The notes: generated from the sequence alone by a model not told the origin. A stretch of DNA of 7,477 bases from a bacterium (GCA_027364695.1 DAHXOV010000273.1:1-7477), one strand, 5' to 3'; positions 1-6,601 are shown, counted from the stretch's first letter. Numbers and translations: made by a program.

Positions 1-71
1 ACTCATAATACATCCCATAATTGTATATTTTATTGGTTAGTGCCACAAAATTAGTAAAATTATATGATGCA

Positions 72-87
72 TAAAAAATATTTTTTA
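72..87. repeat. 16-bp perfect AT palindrome
   Basis: The bases read T, six A, TA, six T, A and are fully self-complementary. It lies in the non-coding leader region about 55 bases before the lpxD -33 element. There is no GC-rich stem, so it is not a convincing terminator. It could be a bent or easily melted segment, or chance in AT-rich DNA. The rest of bases 1-142 shows no gene, RNA or other recognisable site. Confidence 0.3.
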
Positions 88-142
88 CATAAAAAACGAT
101 CCTGTACGTCGCTTGTTCTTTTGGGCACAAATTAAATTATAG

Positions 143-170
143 TTTGGTTGATAAATATAACATAAATTTG
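143..170 (+). promoter_or_regulatory. lpxD promoter, Bacteroidota type
   Basis: TAAATTTG at 163-170 matches the Bacteroidota -7 consensus TAnnTTTG exactly. A TTTG at 143-146 is a candidate -33 element, 16 bases upstream, which is slightly shorter than the usual spacing of about 19-21. The inferred transcription start near 175-177 leaves a leader of only about ten bases before the ATG at 187. No Shine-Dalgarno sequence is visible, which is normal in this phylum. Confidence 0.6.
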
Positions 171-186
171 CGCTAAATGAGAACTT

Positions 187-1221
187 ATGATTTCTGTTAA
201 TATAAAACAAATTGCTGATCTTTTGAATGCTGAAATAGATGGAGACACAGACATTCAGATAAATAATGTGTGTAAAATAGAAGAGGGGATTCCTCATGCC
301 ATTAGTTTTTTAGCTCATTCTCAATATGAATCATATATTTATGAGACAAAAGCATCGGCGGTCATTGTATCAAAGACATTTCAACCACAAAAAAAAATGT
401 TATACCATCCTACACTCATTCGTGTAGATAATCCTTATCAGGCATTTGCACAATTATTGAATTTTTATCAGGAATATATCAAACAAAATAAGAAAGGGGT
501 GGAACAACCTGTTTTTATTGGTGAAAATTCTGTGTATGACGAAGATTGCTACATTGGAGCATTTGTATATATTGGGAAAAATGTAAAAATAGCTAAGCAT
601 TGTAAAATATACCCACATACGAGTATTGGTGATAACGTAGTCATTGGTGATGATACCGTGATATATGCAGGAGTAAATATATACCACGATTGTAAAATAG
701 GAAATAAGGTAACCATACACGCAGGCACAGTGATAGGCAGCGATGGTTTTGGATTTGCAGCTAATCAGGAAAATGTATATTCTAAAATACCACAATTAGG
801 TAATGTAATAATAGAAGATAATGTAGAAATAGGGGCTAATTGCACTATTGACCGAGCAACTATTGGCTCTACCATTATTCGTAAAGGAGTGAAACTGGAT
901 AATCTTATTCAAGTAGCCCACAATGTAGAGATAGGAGAAAATACAGTGATAGCATCACAAACTGGTGTAGCTGGTTCTACAAAGATTGGTAAAAATTGCA
1001 TGATAGGTGGACAAGTAGGTATGATAGGACATTTGAAAATTGCTGATGGCACTAAAATTGCAGCTCAATCAGGTGTTGGAAACGATGTGAAAGAAGAAAA
1101 TGCTGTACTACAAGGATCCCCTGCTTTTAATGTAGGAGATTACAAAAGGAGTTATGTGTTATTCAAAAAATTACCTGAAATACATCAAAAGATTCAAGAA
1201 CTGTATAAAAAACTATCTTGA
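187..1221 (+). CDS. lpxD: UDP-3-O-acylglucosamine N-acyltransferase LpxD
   Basis: LpxD transfers a 3-hydroxyacyl chain from acyl carrier protein to the 2-amino group of UDP-3-O-acylglucosamine, the third committed step of lipid A synthesis, in the cytoplasm. The 344-residue product matches the family size (341 in E. coli). Residues 1 to about 100 form the uridine-binding N-terminal domain. From about residue 108 to 300 there are many hexapeptide repeats of the I/V-G-x-N/D type that build a left-handed beta helix, and a helical tail ends the protein. His245 in the AHNVEIG motif and His282 in IGHLKI align with E. coli His239 (catalytic) and His276, with the same spacing of 37. ATG 187 lies just behind a good promoter and gives the usual family N-terminus. 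The stop codon overlaps the next gene. The usual lpxC-fabZ/lpxA neighbours are not seen downstream. Some genomes of this phylum carry more than one LpxD-like gene, so this may be one of several copies. Confidence 0.95.
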   Translation: MISVNIKQIADLLNAEIDGDTDIQINNVCKIEEGIPHAISFLAHSQYESYIYETKASAVIVSKTFQPQKKMLYHPTLIRVDNPYQAFAQLLNFYQEYIKQNKKGVEQPVFIGENSVYDEDCYIGAFVYIGKNVKIAKHCKIYPHTSIGDNVVIGDDTVIYAGVNIYHDCKIGNKVTIHAGTVIGSDGFGFAANQENVYSKIPQLGNVIIEDNVEIGANCTIDRATIGSTIIRKGVKLDNLIQVAHNVEIGENTVIASQTGVAGSTKIGKNCMIGGQVGMIGHLKIADGTKIAAQSGVGNDVKEENAVLQGSPAFNVGDYKRSYVLFKKLPEIHQKIQELYKKLS

Positions 1222-1415
1222 TGTTCTCAAAAGGCAGATTGATATTTGTAGTGTTTTTTATAGTGGTATTTATTATAGGGATGATATATGCATACAGAAA
1301 GGATTTAAGGAGTATTCGTCAACAATATTCGGGTGTACATTGGGTCTTTTTAGTCTTGCTTATTTTTTTATTGATTTTGTATATGATGGTAAAATGCAGG
1401 CGCAGTTTTTTTTAG
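1221..1415 (+). CDS. Small two-helix membrane protein, unknown function
   Basis: This 64-residue protein starts with ATG at 1221 inside the lpxD stop codon (TGATG, 1219-1223), an arrangement typical of translational coupling. A TTG one codon earlier (1218) is also in frame but less likely. Two hydrophobic helices are obvious, at about residues 7-25 and 41-57. They are joined by a basic loop of about 15 residues (YRKDLRSIR) and followed by a basic tail (KCRRSFF). There is no cleavable signal peptide and no catalytic motif, so it is probably an inner-membrane protein with both ends on the same side. From memory, similar short proteins with a SKGRL start occur in related Bacteroidota, which argues for a real gene; I cannot verify this here. 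The overlap with lpxD suggests an envelope-related role, but no function can be assigned. Confidence 0.75.
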   Translation: MFSKGRLIFVVFFIVVFIIGMIYAYRKDLRSIRQQYSGVHWVFLVLLIFLLILYMMVKCRRSFF

Positions 1416-1440
1416 AAAAAACAAACTGTGGTACTTTCAG

Positions 1441-1545
1441 CACAATGTACAGCCTTGCAATAAGATTGCCACAGCGAGAACTTAGCCCGTAGTAGCCTGA
1501 CACCGAGCGAGGAACAATCCAAAATAATAATGGCGTAATGACGAT
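1441..1545. repeat. Possible decayed interspersed repeat, GC-rich patch
   Basis: The gap 1416-1640 has no supportable gene. Within it, bases 1441-1520 contain 41 G or C out of 80, clearly above the AT-rich surroundings. GATTG at 1464-1468 is mirrored by CAATC at 1515-1519. The stretch around 1504-1520 (GAGCGAGGAACAATCC) followed by CGTAATGACGA at 1534-1544 resembles the REP-like family of short repeats seen in many bacterial genomes (GCGAGGAACGAAGCAATC ... CGCAATGACG). The copy is imperfect and the identification rests on recall of the motif. It could instead be the remains of a dead gene. Confidence 0.3.
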
Positions 1546-1616
1546 GGTCTCTTTGAACATTTTTGCTGTGTGATAAAAACCTGTTTTTTAATCATGTAGG
1601 ATAGGCTTTAATTATT

Positions 1617-1624
1617 TAAATTTG
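1617..1624 (+). promoter_or_regulatory. hmgA promoter -7 element
   Basis: TAAATTTG is an exact match to TAnnTTTG, 16 bases before the hmgA start codon. The implied leader is about ten bases. A clear TTTG at the -33 position is not visible; only T-rich sequence around 1583-1589 lies further upstream. A weak -33 element could mean dependence on an activator, but no operator could be recognised. Confidence 0.5.
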
Positions 1625-1640
1625 CGATAAAAATAATTGT

Positions 1641-2798
1641 ATGCCCATTTACCACAAATCGGGGAATGTTCCTGCAAAACGGCATGTGGCGTTTAAGTCC
1701 CCATCAGGAAAATTGTATTACGAACAACTTTTTGGGACAGAAGGTTTTTCGGGTATGTCTTCGCTGCTGTATCATATTCACAGACCAACGCAGGTAAAGA
1801 GCATCGCGCGGTCTTATTCTGTAGCTCCTAAAATTGCGATACAAAATAATATCAGGTCCTTGTTATTGGGAACATTTCAGGTGAGCGCGAAAGATGATTA
1901 TCTTGAGAGCCGTGTACCTTTGATGCTGAACAGTGATTGTATAATAGGTGTAGCGGCTCCTAAAAGATCTGTAACAGCGTATTTCTATAAGAATGCAGAT
2001 GCAGATGAATTGTTGTTTATTCACAAAGGCAAAGGAGTGCTGAGAACATTGATGGGTGAAATAGCTTTTGAGTATGGTGATTATTTGATAATACCGAGAG
2101 GAATGATTTATCAGATTCATTTTGAAACGAGCGAGAATAGATTGTTGTATTTAGAGAGTCATCAACCCATTTACACACCAAAAAGATACAAAAATTCAGT
2201 GGGGCAATTATTGGAACATTCACCTTTTTGTGAGAGGGATTTCAAATTGCCACAAAATCTGATTCCTGTGGATGAAAAAGGGGAGTTTTTAATTAAGATA
2301 AAAAAGCAGAATGAAATTTTTGACGTGGTGTATGCTACACATCCATTTGATGTAGTGGGTTGGGATGGGTATAACTATCCATGGGGGTTCTCTATATTTA
2401 ATTTTGAGTCTATTGTGGGGCGGGTGCACCTGCCACCACCTATTCATCAGACTTTTGAGACAAGCGCTCTTGTAGTGTGTTCGTTTATGCCACGTTTATA
2501 TGATTTTCACCCTATGGCTGTTCCTGCTCCTTACAATCATAGTAATATAGATAGTGATGAAGTCTTGTATTATGTAGATGGAGATTTTATGAGTCGTAAT
2601 AATATTCAGCAGGGGCATATCACATTGCATCCTAAGGGTATTCCGCATGGGCCTGCTCCTGGTGCTGTAGAGAGAAGTATCGGGCAAAAAGAAACTAAAG
2701 AACTTGCTGTGATGATAGATACTTTTCATCCATTGATGATTACTGAGGCTGCACGGGGTATTGAAGATGGCAGCTATTTTCAATCGTGGGTAGAGTGA
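1641..2798 (+). CDS. hmgA: Homogentisate 1,2-dioxygenase
   Basis: HmgA is a cytoplasmic Fe(II) enzyme that opens the ring of homogentisate with O2 to give maleylacetoacetate, the key step of tyrosine and phenylalanine breakdown. The product has 385 residues, the compact form found in Bacteroidota and some other bacteria, against about 430-445 in Pseudomonas and human. It is a bicupin: residues about 122-160 form the first cupin (DELLFIHKGKG, then GDYLIIPRG), and the second holds the metal site. His300 in YNHSNIDSDE and His336 in IPHGP are spaced 36 residues apart, exactly as human His335 and His371, so they are the likely iron ligands, with Glu307 (or Asp306) as the acidic ligand. The N-terminus (MPIYHKSGN, then AKRH) supports the start at 1641. 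It appears to be a single-gene unit; no fumarylacetoacetase, isomerase or 4-hydroxyphenylpyruvate dioxygenase is in the window. Its 3' end faces the lipid kinase gene 16 bases away. Confidence 0.93.
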   Translation: MPIYHKSGNVPAKRHVAFKSPSGKLYYEQLFGTEGFSGMSSLLYHIHRPTQVKSIARSYSVAPKIAIQNNIRSLLLGTFQVSAKDDYLESRVPLMLNSDCIIGVAAPKRSVTAYFYKNADADELLFIHKGKGVLRTLMGEIAFEYGDYLIIPRGMIYQIHFETSENRLLYLESHQPIYTPKRYKNSVGQLLEHSPFCERDFKLPQNLIPVDEKGEFLIKIKKQNEIFDVVYATHPFDVVGWDGYNYPWGFSIFNFESIVGRVHLPPPIHQTFETSALVVCSFMPRLYDFHPMAVPAPYNHSNIDSDEVLYYVDGDFMSRNNIQQGHITLHPKGIPHGPAPGAVERSIGQKETKELAVMIDTFHPLMITEAARGIEDGSYFQSWVE

Positions 2799-2814
2799 GT
2801 GAAGAATAGAGATA

Positions 2815-3726
2815 TTATTTGAGTACTTGTAAGGCCTTTGGAAGAATAGTTATTTCAAATGTGTTTTTTTTATTTGTTATTCTGGGTTCGCCATCTATGT
2901 GGCAGATGATTTCTTTAGTGTGGTTGAGTAATTCAATGGTGATTTGCTTTCCTTTGTAATATTTTAGGGGTAATTTTTCTTTTTTTTGGATAAGGTTTAA
3001 TAAAATGTAAGGATAAAATAGCCAGTGTGTTTTTTGTAACATTACAACATTTAATAATCCGTCATTGGAACAGGCAGATGGCGACAGATAAAAATTGTTT
3101 CCATACTGTGGAATATTCATTACAGATAGAATGGTGTAAGAATTTTTTGGAATGGATGTATGATCTATGCTTAGTTGAGCATGAACAGGATTGTATTGAG
3201 ATATTTTTTTGATGCCTGCAATGATGTATCCTAACAAGCCACGAATTTTTTGAGATTCAAAAGTGTGAGCCATCTGAGCATCTATTCCAAAGCCCACAGC
3301 GCAAGCAAAGTAATTCATATTATCTTTGAGCGTATGTTCAATAGGAATGAATTGGAGTTGTCCAATATCTATTTTTTCTATATTTTGTTTTGTGATAATT
3401 TTTAAGGCTTCTTTTAGACGAAGTGGGATATTGAGTGTTCGGGCCAGTCCATTGCCTGAACCAGATGGTAGAATACCTAGTATTTTTCTTTGTTCTACTA
3501 AAATGGATAAGAAACTATTGATAGTACCATCTCCACCGTTAATAATGATGTATTGATATTTTTCGTTTTGGGCTAAATTTAATGCGTCTGCAAAAGCAGG
3601 TGTATGATGGATAATAAATATAGTCGCTTTGGGAAATAAAATCTTTATATTACTTATAAGTACATTTCTTTTTCTTTCTCTGCCTGATAGGAGATTGATG
3701 ATAAACAAAATTCTTTCTTGGTTCAT
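2815..3726 (-). CDS. YegS/DagK-family lipid kinase
   Basis: This is a member of the diacylglycerol-kinase catalytic domain family (DagK, YegS, BmrU), soluble or peripheral enzymes that phosphorylate diacylglycerol or related lipids using ATP. From ATG 3726 the protein has 303 residues, the usual length. Seen in order: NLLSG at residues 11-15 (the family NPxSG motif with Leu for Pro), GGDGT at 64-68, PSGSGNGLAR at 87-96 (nucleotide-binding glycine-rich loop), GFGIDA at 145-150, and a C-terminal beta domain with NDGLLNVV around 221-228, where the DG matches the family's catalytic region. A TTG at 3759 extends the frame by 11 residues and overlaps the stop of the upstream gene. I prefer the ATG because the family normally starts just before the first beta strand (RILFIIN). 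Upstream, on the same strand, is the His-rich membrane protein gene, so the two are probably co-transcribed. The true lipid substrate cannot be read from sequence. Confidence 0.88.
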   Translation of the reverse strand: MNQERILFIINLLSGRERKRNVLISNIKILFPKATIFIIHHTPAFADALNLAQNEKYQYIIINGGDGTINSFLSILVEQRKILGILPSGSGNGLARTLNIPLRLKEALKIITKQNIEKIDIGQLQFIPIEHTLKDNMNYFACAVGFGIDAQMAHTFESQKIRGLLGYIIAGIKKISQYNPVHAQLSIDHTSIPKNSYTILSVMNIPQYGNNFYLSPSACSNDGLLNVVMLQKTHWLFYPYILLNLIQKKEKLPLKYYKGKQITIELLNHTKEIICHIDGEPRITNKKNTFEITILPKALQVLK

Positions 3727-3755
3727 TTCATTTGGTAATATGATATAATATTTTA

Positions 3756-4391
3756 TCAAATAAAGTAGATCAGGACCGCGCTGATAATTAAGCTAAATCC
3801 TGATAGTAATCCGCTATTATGCTCCAATTGATGGAAGTTAATTTTTTTTGAGAGGATATCAAAAGAGAATACCCAAAATATTGAACTAATATAAGAGAGA
3901 ATGAAATAAATCAAGGTAATAATTAGTACATAATACCAATTTAGCATGCCTCCTATGAAATAAATTCCTGCAATTTCTGTGCAAGGTGAAAATATCATTC
4001 CAATAACGAGTAAATAAAGTTGTTTCCGAATAGATTTTTCATGTATTATCTTATCTTCATTATGTAAATGGAAATGATGGTGATAATAGTGCCTATAAAT
4101 AAAATATATGCCTAATAAAAGTAAAACGAGAGATGAAAAAAAATTGATAGAAAAATTCTTGAAAAGAGAATCTAAATAAGAAGTGAAAGAACTTCCTACC
4201 AGTAAAAATACGATGCCTATAAAAACAGTACTCAGTATATGCGCAAGTGTGAGTACAGAAACAATTTTTAAAGTGTATTTTGTATTCCATTTGTATTGCT
4301 TTTTCATTGCCATGACAGGCGCCCAATGGCTAGGAACGAGTCCATGTAATAAACTCAAAAAAACAACTGTAATCAAGATTTCAATTTTCAT
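3756..4391 (-). CDS. Polytopic membrane protein with His-rich loop, possible metal transporter
   Basis: This 211-residue protein is very hydrophobic, with about six membrane segments (roughly 4-28, 44-66, 82-99, 124-149, 152-176 and 193-211). Helix 1 contains HGLVPSHW at 16-23, helix 2 has LAH at 49-51, and helix 4 has FSPCTEIAG at 134-142. Between helices 3 and 4 is a loop rich in histidine (His101, 104, 105, 106, 108, 110 and 117). Paired histidines in the first helix, a Pro-Cys in the middle of the protein and a His-rich loop recall the NicO/RcnA nickel-cobalt exporters and the UreH/TauE-like families, so a role in moving or sensing a transition metal is plausible. This is inference from motifs; no exact family could be named. 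ATG 4391 is the natural start. The gene lies 69 bases after the thiolase and its TGA stop overlaps a possible TTG start of the lipid kinase, suggesting an operon. A promoter in the 69-base gap is not convincing. Confidence 0.8.
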   Translation of the reverse strand: MKIEILITVVFLSLLHGLVPSHWAPVMAMKKQYKWNTKYTLKIVSVLTLAHILSTVFIGIVFLLVGSSFTSYLDSLFKNFSINFFSSLVLLLLGIYFIYRHYYHHHFHLHNEDKIIHEKSIRKQLYLLVIGMIFSPCTEIAGIYFIGGMLNWYYVLIITLIYFILSYISSIFWVFSFDILSKKINFHQLEHNSGLLSGFSLIISAVLIYFI

Positions 4392-4460
4392 TTAAATACA
4401 AAAAACTTTCTTATATTTATTAAAGTTCAACAATAAAAAGCAGTGATGAAAAAGCAAGAA

Positions 4461-5645
4461 TCAGTTGATATTTTCAATGACCATAGCACTGGCGCCCCCT
4501 CCACCATTACATATTCCTGCTAATCCATACTTTGCATTATTTTGTTTTAGTACATTTATCAATGTAACGATGATTCTCGCACCAGAAGCACCTAACGGAT
4601 GTCCTAAAGCAACCGCCCCACCATTGATATTTAATTTTTCAAATGGGATATTTAAAATTTTTGCATTTGCAAGAGCCACAACAGAAAAGGCTTCATTGAT
4701 TTCAAAAAAATCAATATCTGATATCTTTAATCCTGCTTTTGCTACCGCCATCGGCATGGCTTTGGAAGGAGTAGTAGTAAACCATAAAGGTTCTTGTTCC
4801 GCATCGGCATAGGATTGAATGATAGCCAAGGGTTTTATTCCCAATTTGTCTGCTTTCTCTTTGCTCATCAAGATGACGGCTGCAGCTCCATCATTGATGG
4901 TAGAAGCATTGGCTGCAGTAACAGTACCACTTTTTTCAAATGCGGGTTTTAATTGTTTTAATTTCTCAAAATTTACATTTTTGTATTCTTCATCCTGTGC
5001 AAATGCTATGGATCCTTTTTTGGTAGTTACTTCAACGGATATTACTTCATTATTAAATTTACCTTTTGCCCATGCATCCGCTGATCTTTGATAAGACATA
5101 ATCGCATAATTATCCTGTTCTTCTCTGCTTATTTTATATTCAGTAGCGCATACTTCTGCACAAGCACCCATAATTTTCTGTGAATAGGCATCTAATAATC
5201 CATCTTTGCTAATTCCATCTATGAGTGTAACATTTCCAAATTTTGCCCCCCATCTATTATTTTCTGCGTAATAAGGAGTCATGCTCATATTTTCCATTCC
5301 TCCTGCCACCACCACAGCATGATCACCAAGCATAATAGTCTGTGCTGCGATTGCAATAGCTTTCATACTTGATGCACATACTTTGTTGACAGTAGTACAA
5401 GGGACATTATCAGGAATACCTGCGAATCGTGCAGATTGTCTTGCAGGCGCCTGACCTACATTGGCTTGTAAAACATTCCCCATAAATACCTCTTGTACCT
5501 CTGATGGGTTTAACTTTATTTTTTCAATTGCTCCTTTGATAGCAGCAGCGCCTAATTGTGTAGCCGATACACCTGCTAAACTTCCGCCAAAGCTACCTAT
5601 GGGCGTTCTCACTGCGGATACAATATAAACAACTTTCTTTTCCAT
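4461..5645 (-). CDS. Acetyl-CoA C-acetyltransferase (thiolase)
   Basis: This biosynthetic-type thiolase condenses two acetyl-CoA to acetoacetyl-CoA, or runs in reverse to cleave it, in the cytoplasm. At 394 residues it matches the family (392 in Zoogloea PhaA). All catalytic residues are present: the nucleophile Cys90 in NKVCASSMK, NEAF at 317-320, His349 in ALGHPLGASG, and Cys379 in GICNGGGGASA. Each sits one residue on from the Zoogloea numbering (89, 348, 378). The start (MEKKVVYIVSAVRTPIG) is typical. It has its own strong-looking promoter and diverges from lipB. No beta-oxidation hydratase or dehydrogenase, CoA transferase or PHA synthase is adjacent, so its pathway (acetoacetate use, ketone synthesis, fatty acid or amino acid breakdown) cannot be fixed. 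The fairly complete match to short-chain thiolases favours acetoacetyl-CoA over long-chain substrates. Confidence 0.93.
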   Translation of the reverse strand: MEKKVVYIVSAVRTPIGSFGGSLAGVSATQLGAAAIKGAIEKIKLNPSEVQEVFMGNVLQANVGQAPARQSARFAGIPDNVPCTTVNKVCASSMKAIAIAAQTIMLGDHAVVVAGGMENMSMTPYYAENNRWGAKFGNVTLIDGISKDGLLDAYSQKIMGACAEVCATEYKISREEQDNYAIMSYQRSADAWAKGKFNNEVISVEVTTKKGSIAFAQDEEYKNVNFEKLKQLKPAFEKSGTVTAANASTINDGAAAVILMSKEKADKLGIKPLAIIQSYADAEQEPLWFTTTPSKAMPMAVAKAGLKISDIDFFEINEAFSVVALANAKILNIPFEKLNINGGAVALGHPLGASGARIIVTLINVLKQNNAKYGLAGICNGGGGASAMVIENIN

Positions 5646-5661
5646 AAACTTAATTTTTCTG

Positions 5662-5692
5662 CAAAGATACTTTTTTCAATGCATAAGTGCAA
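5662..5692 (-). promoter_or_regulatory. Thiolase promoter, Bacteroidota type
   Basis: On the minus strand TATCTTTG (5669 down to 5662) matches TAnnTTTG exactly, and a TTG (5692 to 5690) lies 20 bases upstream at the expected -33 spacing. The inferred start near 5656 gives a leader of about ten bases before the ATG at 5645. This is the best complete promoter in the window and would also serve the membrane protein and lipid kinase genes if they form one operon. Confidence 0.6.
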
Positions 5693-5693
5693 G

Positions 5694-5727
5694 TTTGTAC
5701 AAAGCTGTTTTATATTATGTATTTTTG
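5694..5727 (+). promoter_or_regulatory. lipB promoter, divergent from thiolase promoter
   Basis: TATTTTTG at 5720-5727 fits TAnnTTTG, with TTTG at 5694-5697 as a -33 element 22 bases upstream. Transcription would begin near 5732-5734, which excludes the upstream ATGs at 5679 and probably 5730. It points to ATG 5736 or 5739 as the lipB start, with an almost leaderless mRNA. Only one base separates this -33 element from that of the thiolase promoter. Confidence 0.45.
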
Positions 5728-5738
5728 TCATGAAAATG

Positions 5739-6458
5739 ATGAACAAAAAGGTCATATACAAACACTTAGGGACAATGGAATATGGAGACTGTTGGGCTTA
5801 TCAGGAAGAACTGATGCAGAGAATTGTCCAAACAAAAATTCATAACAGAGATGATCATCTGAATCATCCTACAGAAAATTATTTATTAAGCGTTGAACAC
5901 CCGCATGTTTATACATTAGGTAAAAGTGGTAAAGAAGAGCATTTATTGGTGAATACGGATTTTTTGAAGCGCATTAATGCATCTTATTATAGGGTAAATC
6001 GGGGAGGAGATATTACTTATCATGGTTTTGGACAGTTGGTATTATATCCTATTTTGGATTTGGAAAATTTTTTTACTGATATACATCGGTATGTTCGTTT
6101 TTTAGAGGAAATCATTATTAGAACTTTATCGGAATATAACATTAAAGCAGGAAGAAGAAAAGGAGAAACAGGCGTATGGATAGATGCAGAGGATGAGCAA
6201 AAAGCGCGTAAGATATGTGCTATTGGTGTGAGAAGTAGCAGGTGGATTACTATGCATGGATTGGCATTTAATGTAAATACTGATTTGAAGTATTTTACAC
6301 ACATTGTACCTTGTGGTATTCAAGATAAAAAGGTAAGTTCATTGCATTTGGAATTGGGCAAAAAACTTGATATGGAGGAAGTAAGAAAAAAGGTTTTAAA
6401 TCACTTTGAATATGTCTTTGAATGTCATTTGGTAAAAGATGAGGTAGATTGCATTTAA
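5739..6458 (+). CDS. lipB: Octanoyltransferase LipB
   Basis: LipB moves an octanoyl group from acyl carrier protein to the lipoyl domain lysine of 2-oxoacid dehydrogenases and the glycine cleavage H protein, the first step of de novo lipoate attachment, in the cytoplasm. From ATG 5739 the protein has 239 residues (213 in E. coli), with extra residues near the N-terminus (about 30-45). Key motifs: VEHPHVYTLGKSG in the N-terminal third, RGGDITYHGFGQ at 88-99, GRRKGETGVWI near 140-150, Lys158 in RKICAIGVR, HGLAFNVNTDL, and Cys192 in VPCGI. Lys158 and Cys192 correspond to the E. coli Lys135/Cys169 pair with the same spacing of 34. Phe97 replaces the proline of the usual HGPGQ motif. The open frame extends to ATG 5679, but those extra residues (HKCKFVQSCF...) look unlike LipB and would overlap the divergent promoters. 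ATG 5730 and 5736 are close alternatives. No lipA neighbour is visible. Confidence 0.92.
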   Translation: MNKKVIYKHLGTMEYGDCWAYQEELMQRIVQTKIHNRDDHLNHPTENYLLSVEHPHVYTLGKSGKEEHLLVNTDFLKRINASYYRVNRGGDITYHGFGQLVLYPILDLENFFTDIHRYVRFLEEIIIRTLSEYNIKAGRRKGETGVWIDAEDEQKARKICAIGVRSSRWITMHGLAFNVNTDLKYFTHIVPCGIQDKKVSSLHLELGKKLDMEEVRKKVLNHFEYVFECHLVKDEVDCI

Positions 6459-6503
6459 ATTGAATTTTAGAATACAAGCGTTATTTATTGAATAAAAAAT
6501 ACA

Positions 6504-6539
6504 GTACTTATTTATGTATAATAGATTAAAAATAAGTGT
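6504..6539. other. AT-rich inverted repeat between lipB and aldehyde dehydrogenase
   Basis: ACTTATTT at 6506-6513 is perfectly complementary to AAATAAGT at 6530-6537, and two G-U pairs extend the stem to ten pairs around a 16-base loop. It lies 45 bases after the lipB stop and 36 bases before the next gene's -7 box. No T-run follows, so it is a poor intrinsic terminator. It may be a weak transcript end, a regulator site, or chance in AT-rich sequence. Confidence 0.25.
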
Positions 6540-6574
6540 ATTCGTTTTAGTAAAATACAACCAAAAATAATTCG

Positions 6575-6582
6575 TAACTTTG
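6575..6582 (+). promoter_or_regulatory. Aldehyde dehydrogenase promoter -7 element
   Basis: TAACTTTG matches TAnnTTTG exactly, 19 bases before the ATG at 6602, implying a leader of about 13 bases. No TTTG is found at the usual -33 distance; the nearest resemblance is TTTAG at 6546-6550, which is too far away (about 25 bases). The gene thus has its own promoter separate from lipB, possibly one needing an activator. Confidence 0.5.
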
Positions 6583-6601
6583 TATTTGAAAAAAATGATT
6601 T

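Noticed and set aside
85..297. Minus-strand frame of 70 codons over the lpxD start
   Set aside because: It overlaps the lpxD promoter and first codons, the residue make-up is typical of translated AT-rich DNA, and no family is recognisable.
1154..1492. Plus-strand frame of 112 codons running from inside lpxD across the small gene
   Set aside because: It begins within lpxD in another frame, covers the well-formed 64-residue membrane protein gene, and its Cys/Tyr-rich content looks like a shadow of those two genes.
4428..4435. Possible minus-strand -7 box (TATTGTTG) before the membrane protein gene
   Set aside because: It has one mismatch to TAnnTTTG in the most conserved part, and the spacing gives a longer leader than the other genes; read-through from the thiolase promoter explains expression equally well.
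4463..5091. Two plus-strand frames opposite the thiolase (115 and 90 codons)
   Set aside because: They are antisense shadows of a strongly conserved thiolase; their Ala/Pro-rich content mirrors the thiolase codons.
5679..5738. N-terminal extension of LipB from ATG 5679
   Set aside because: The 20 extra residues are unlike any LipB N-terminus and the codons lie over both divergent promoters, upstream of the inferred transcription start.
6481..6500. Palindrome TTTATTGAATAAA after lipB as a terminator
   Set aside because: The loop is a single base, the stem contains only A-T pairs and no T-run follows on the plus strand, so it would not work as an intrinsic terminator.
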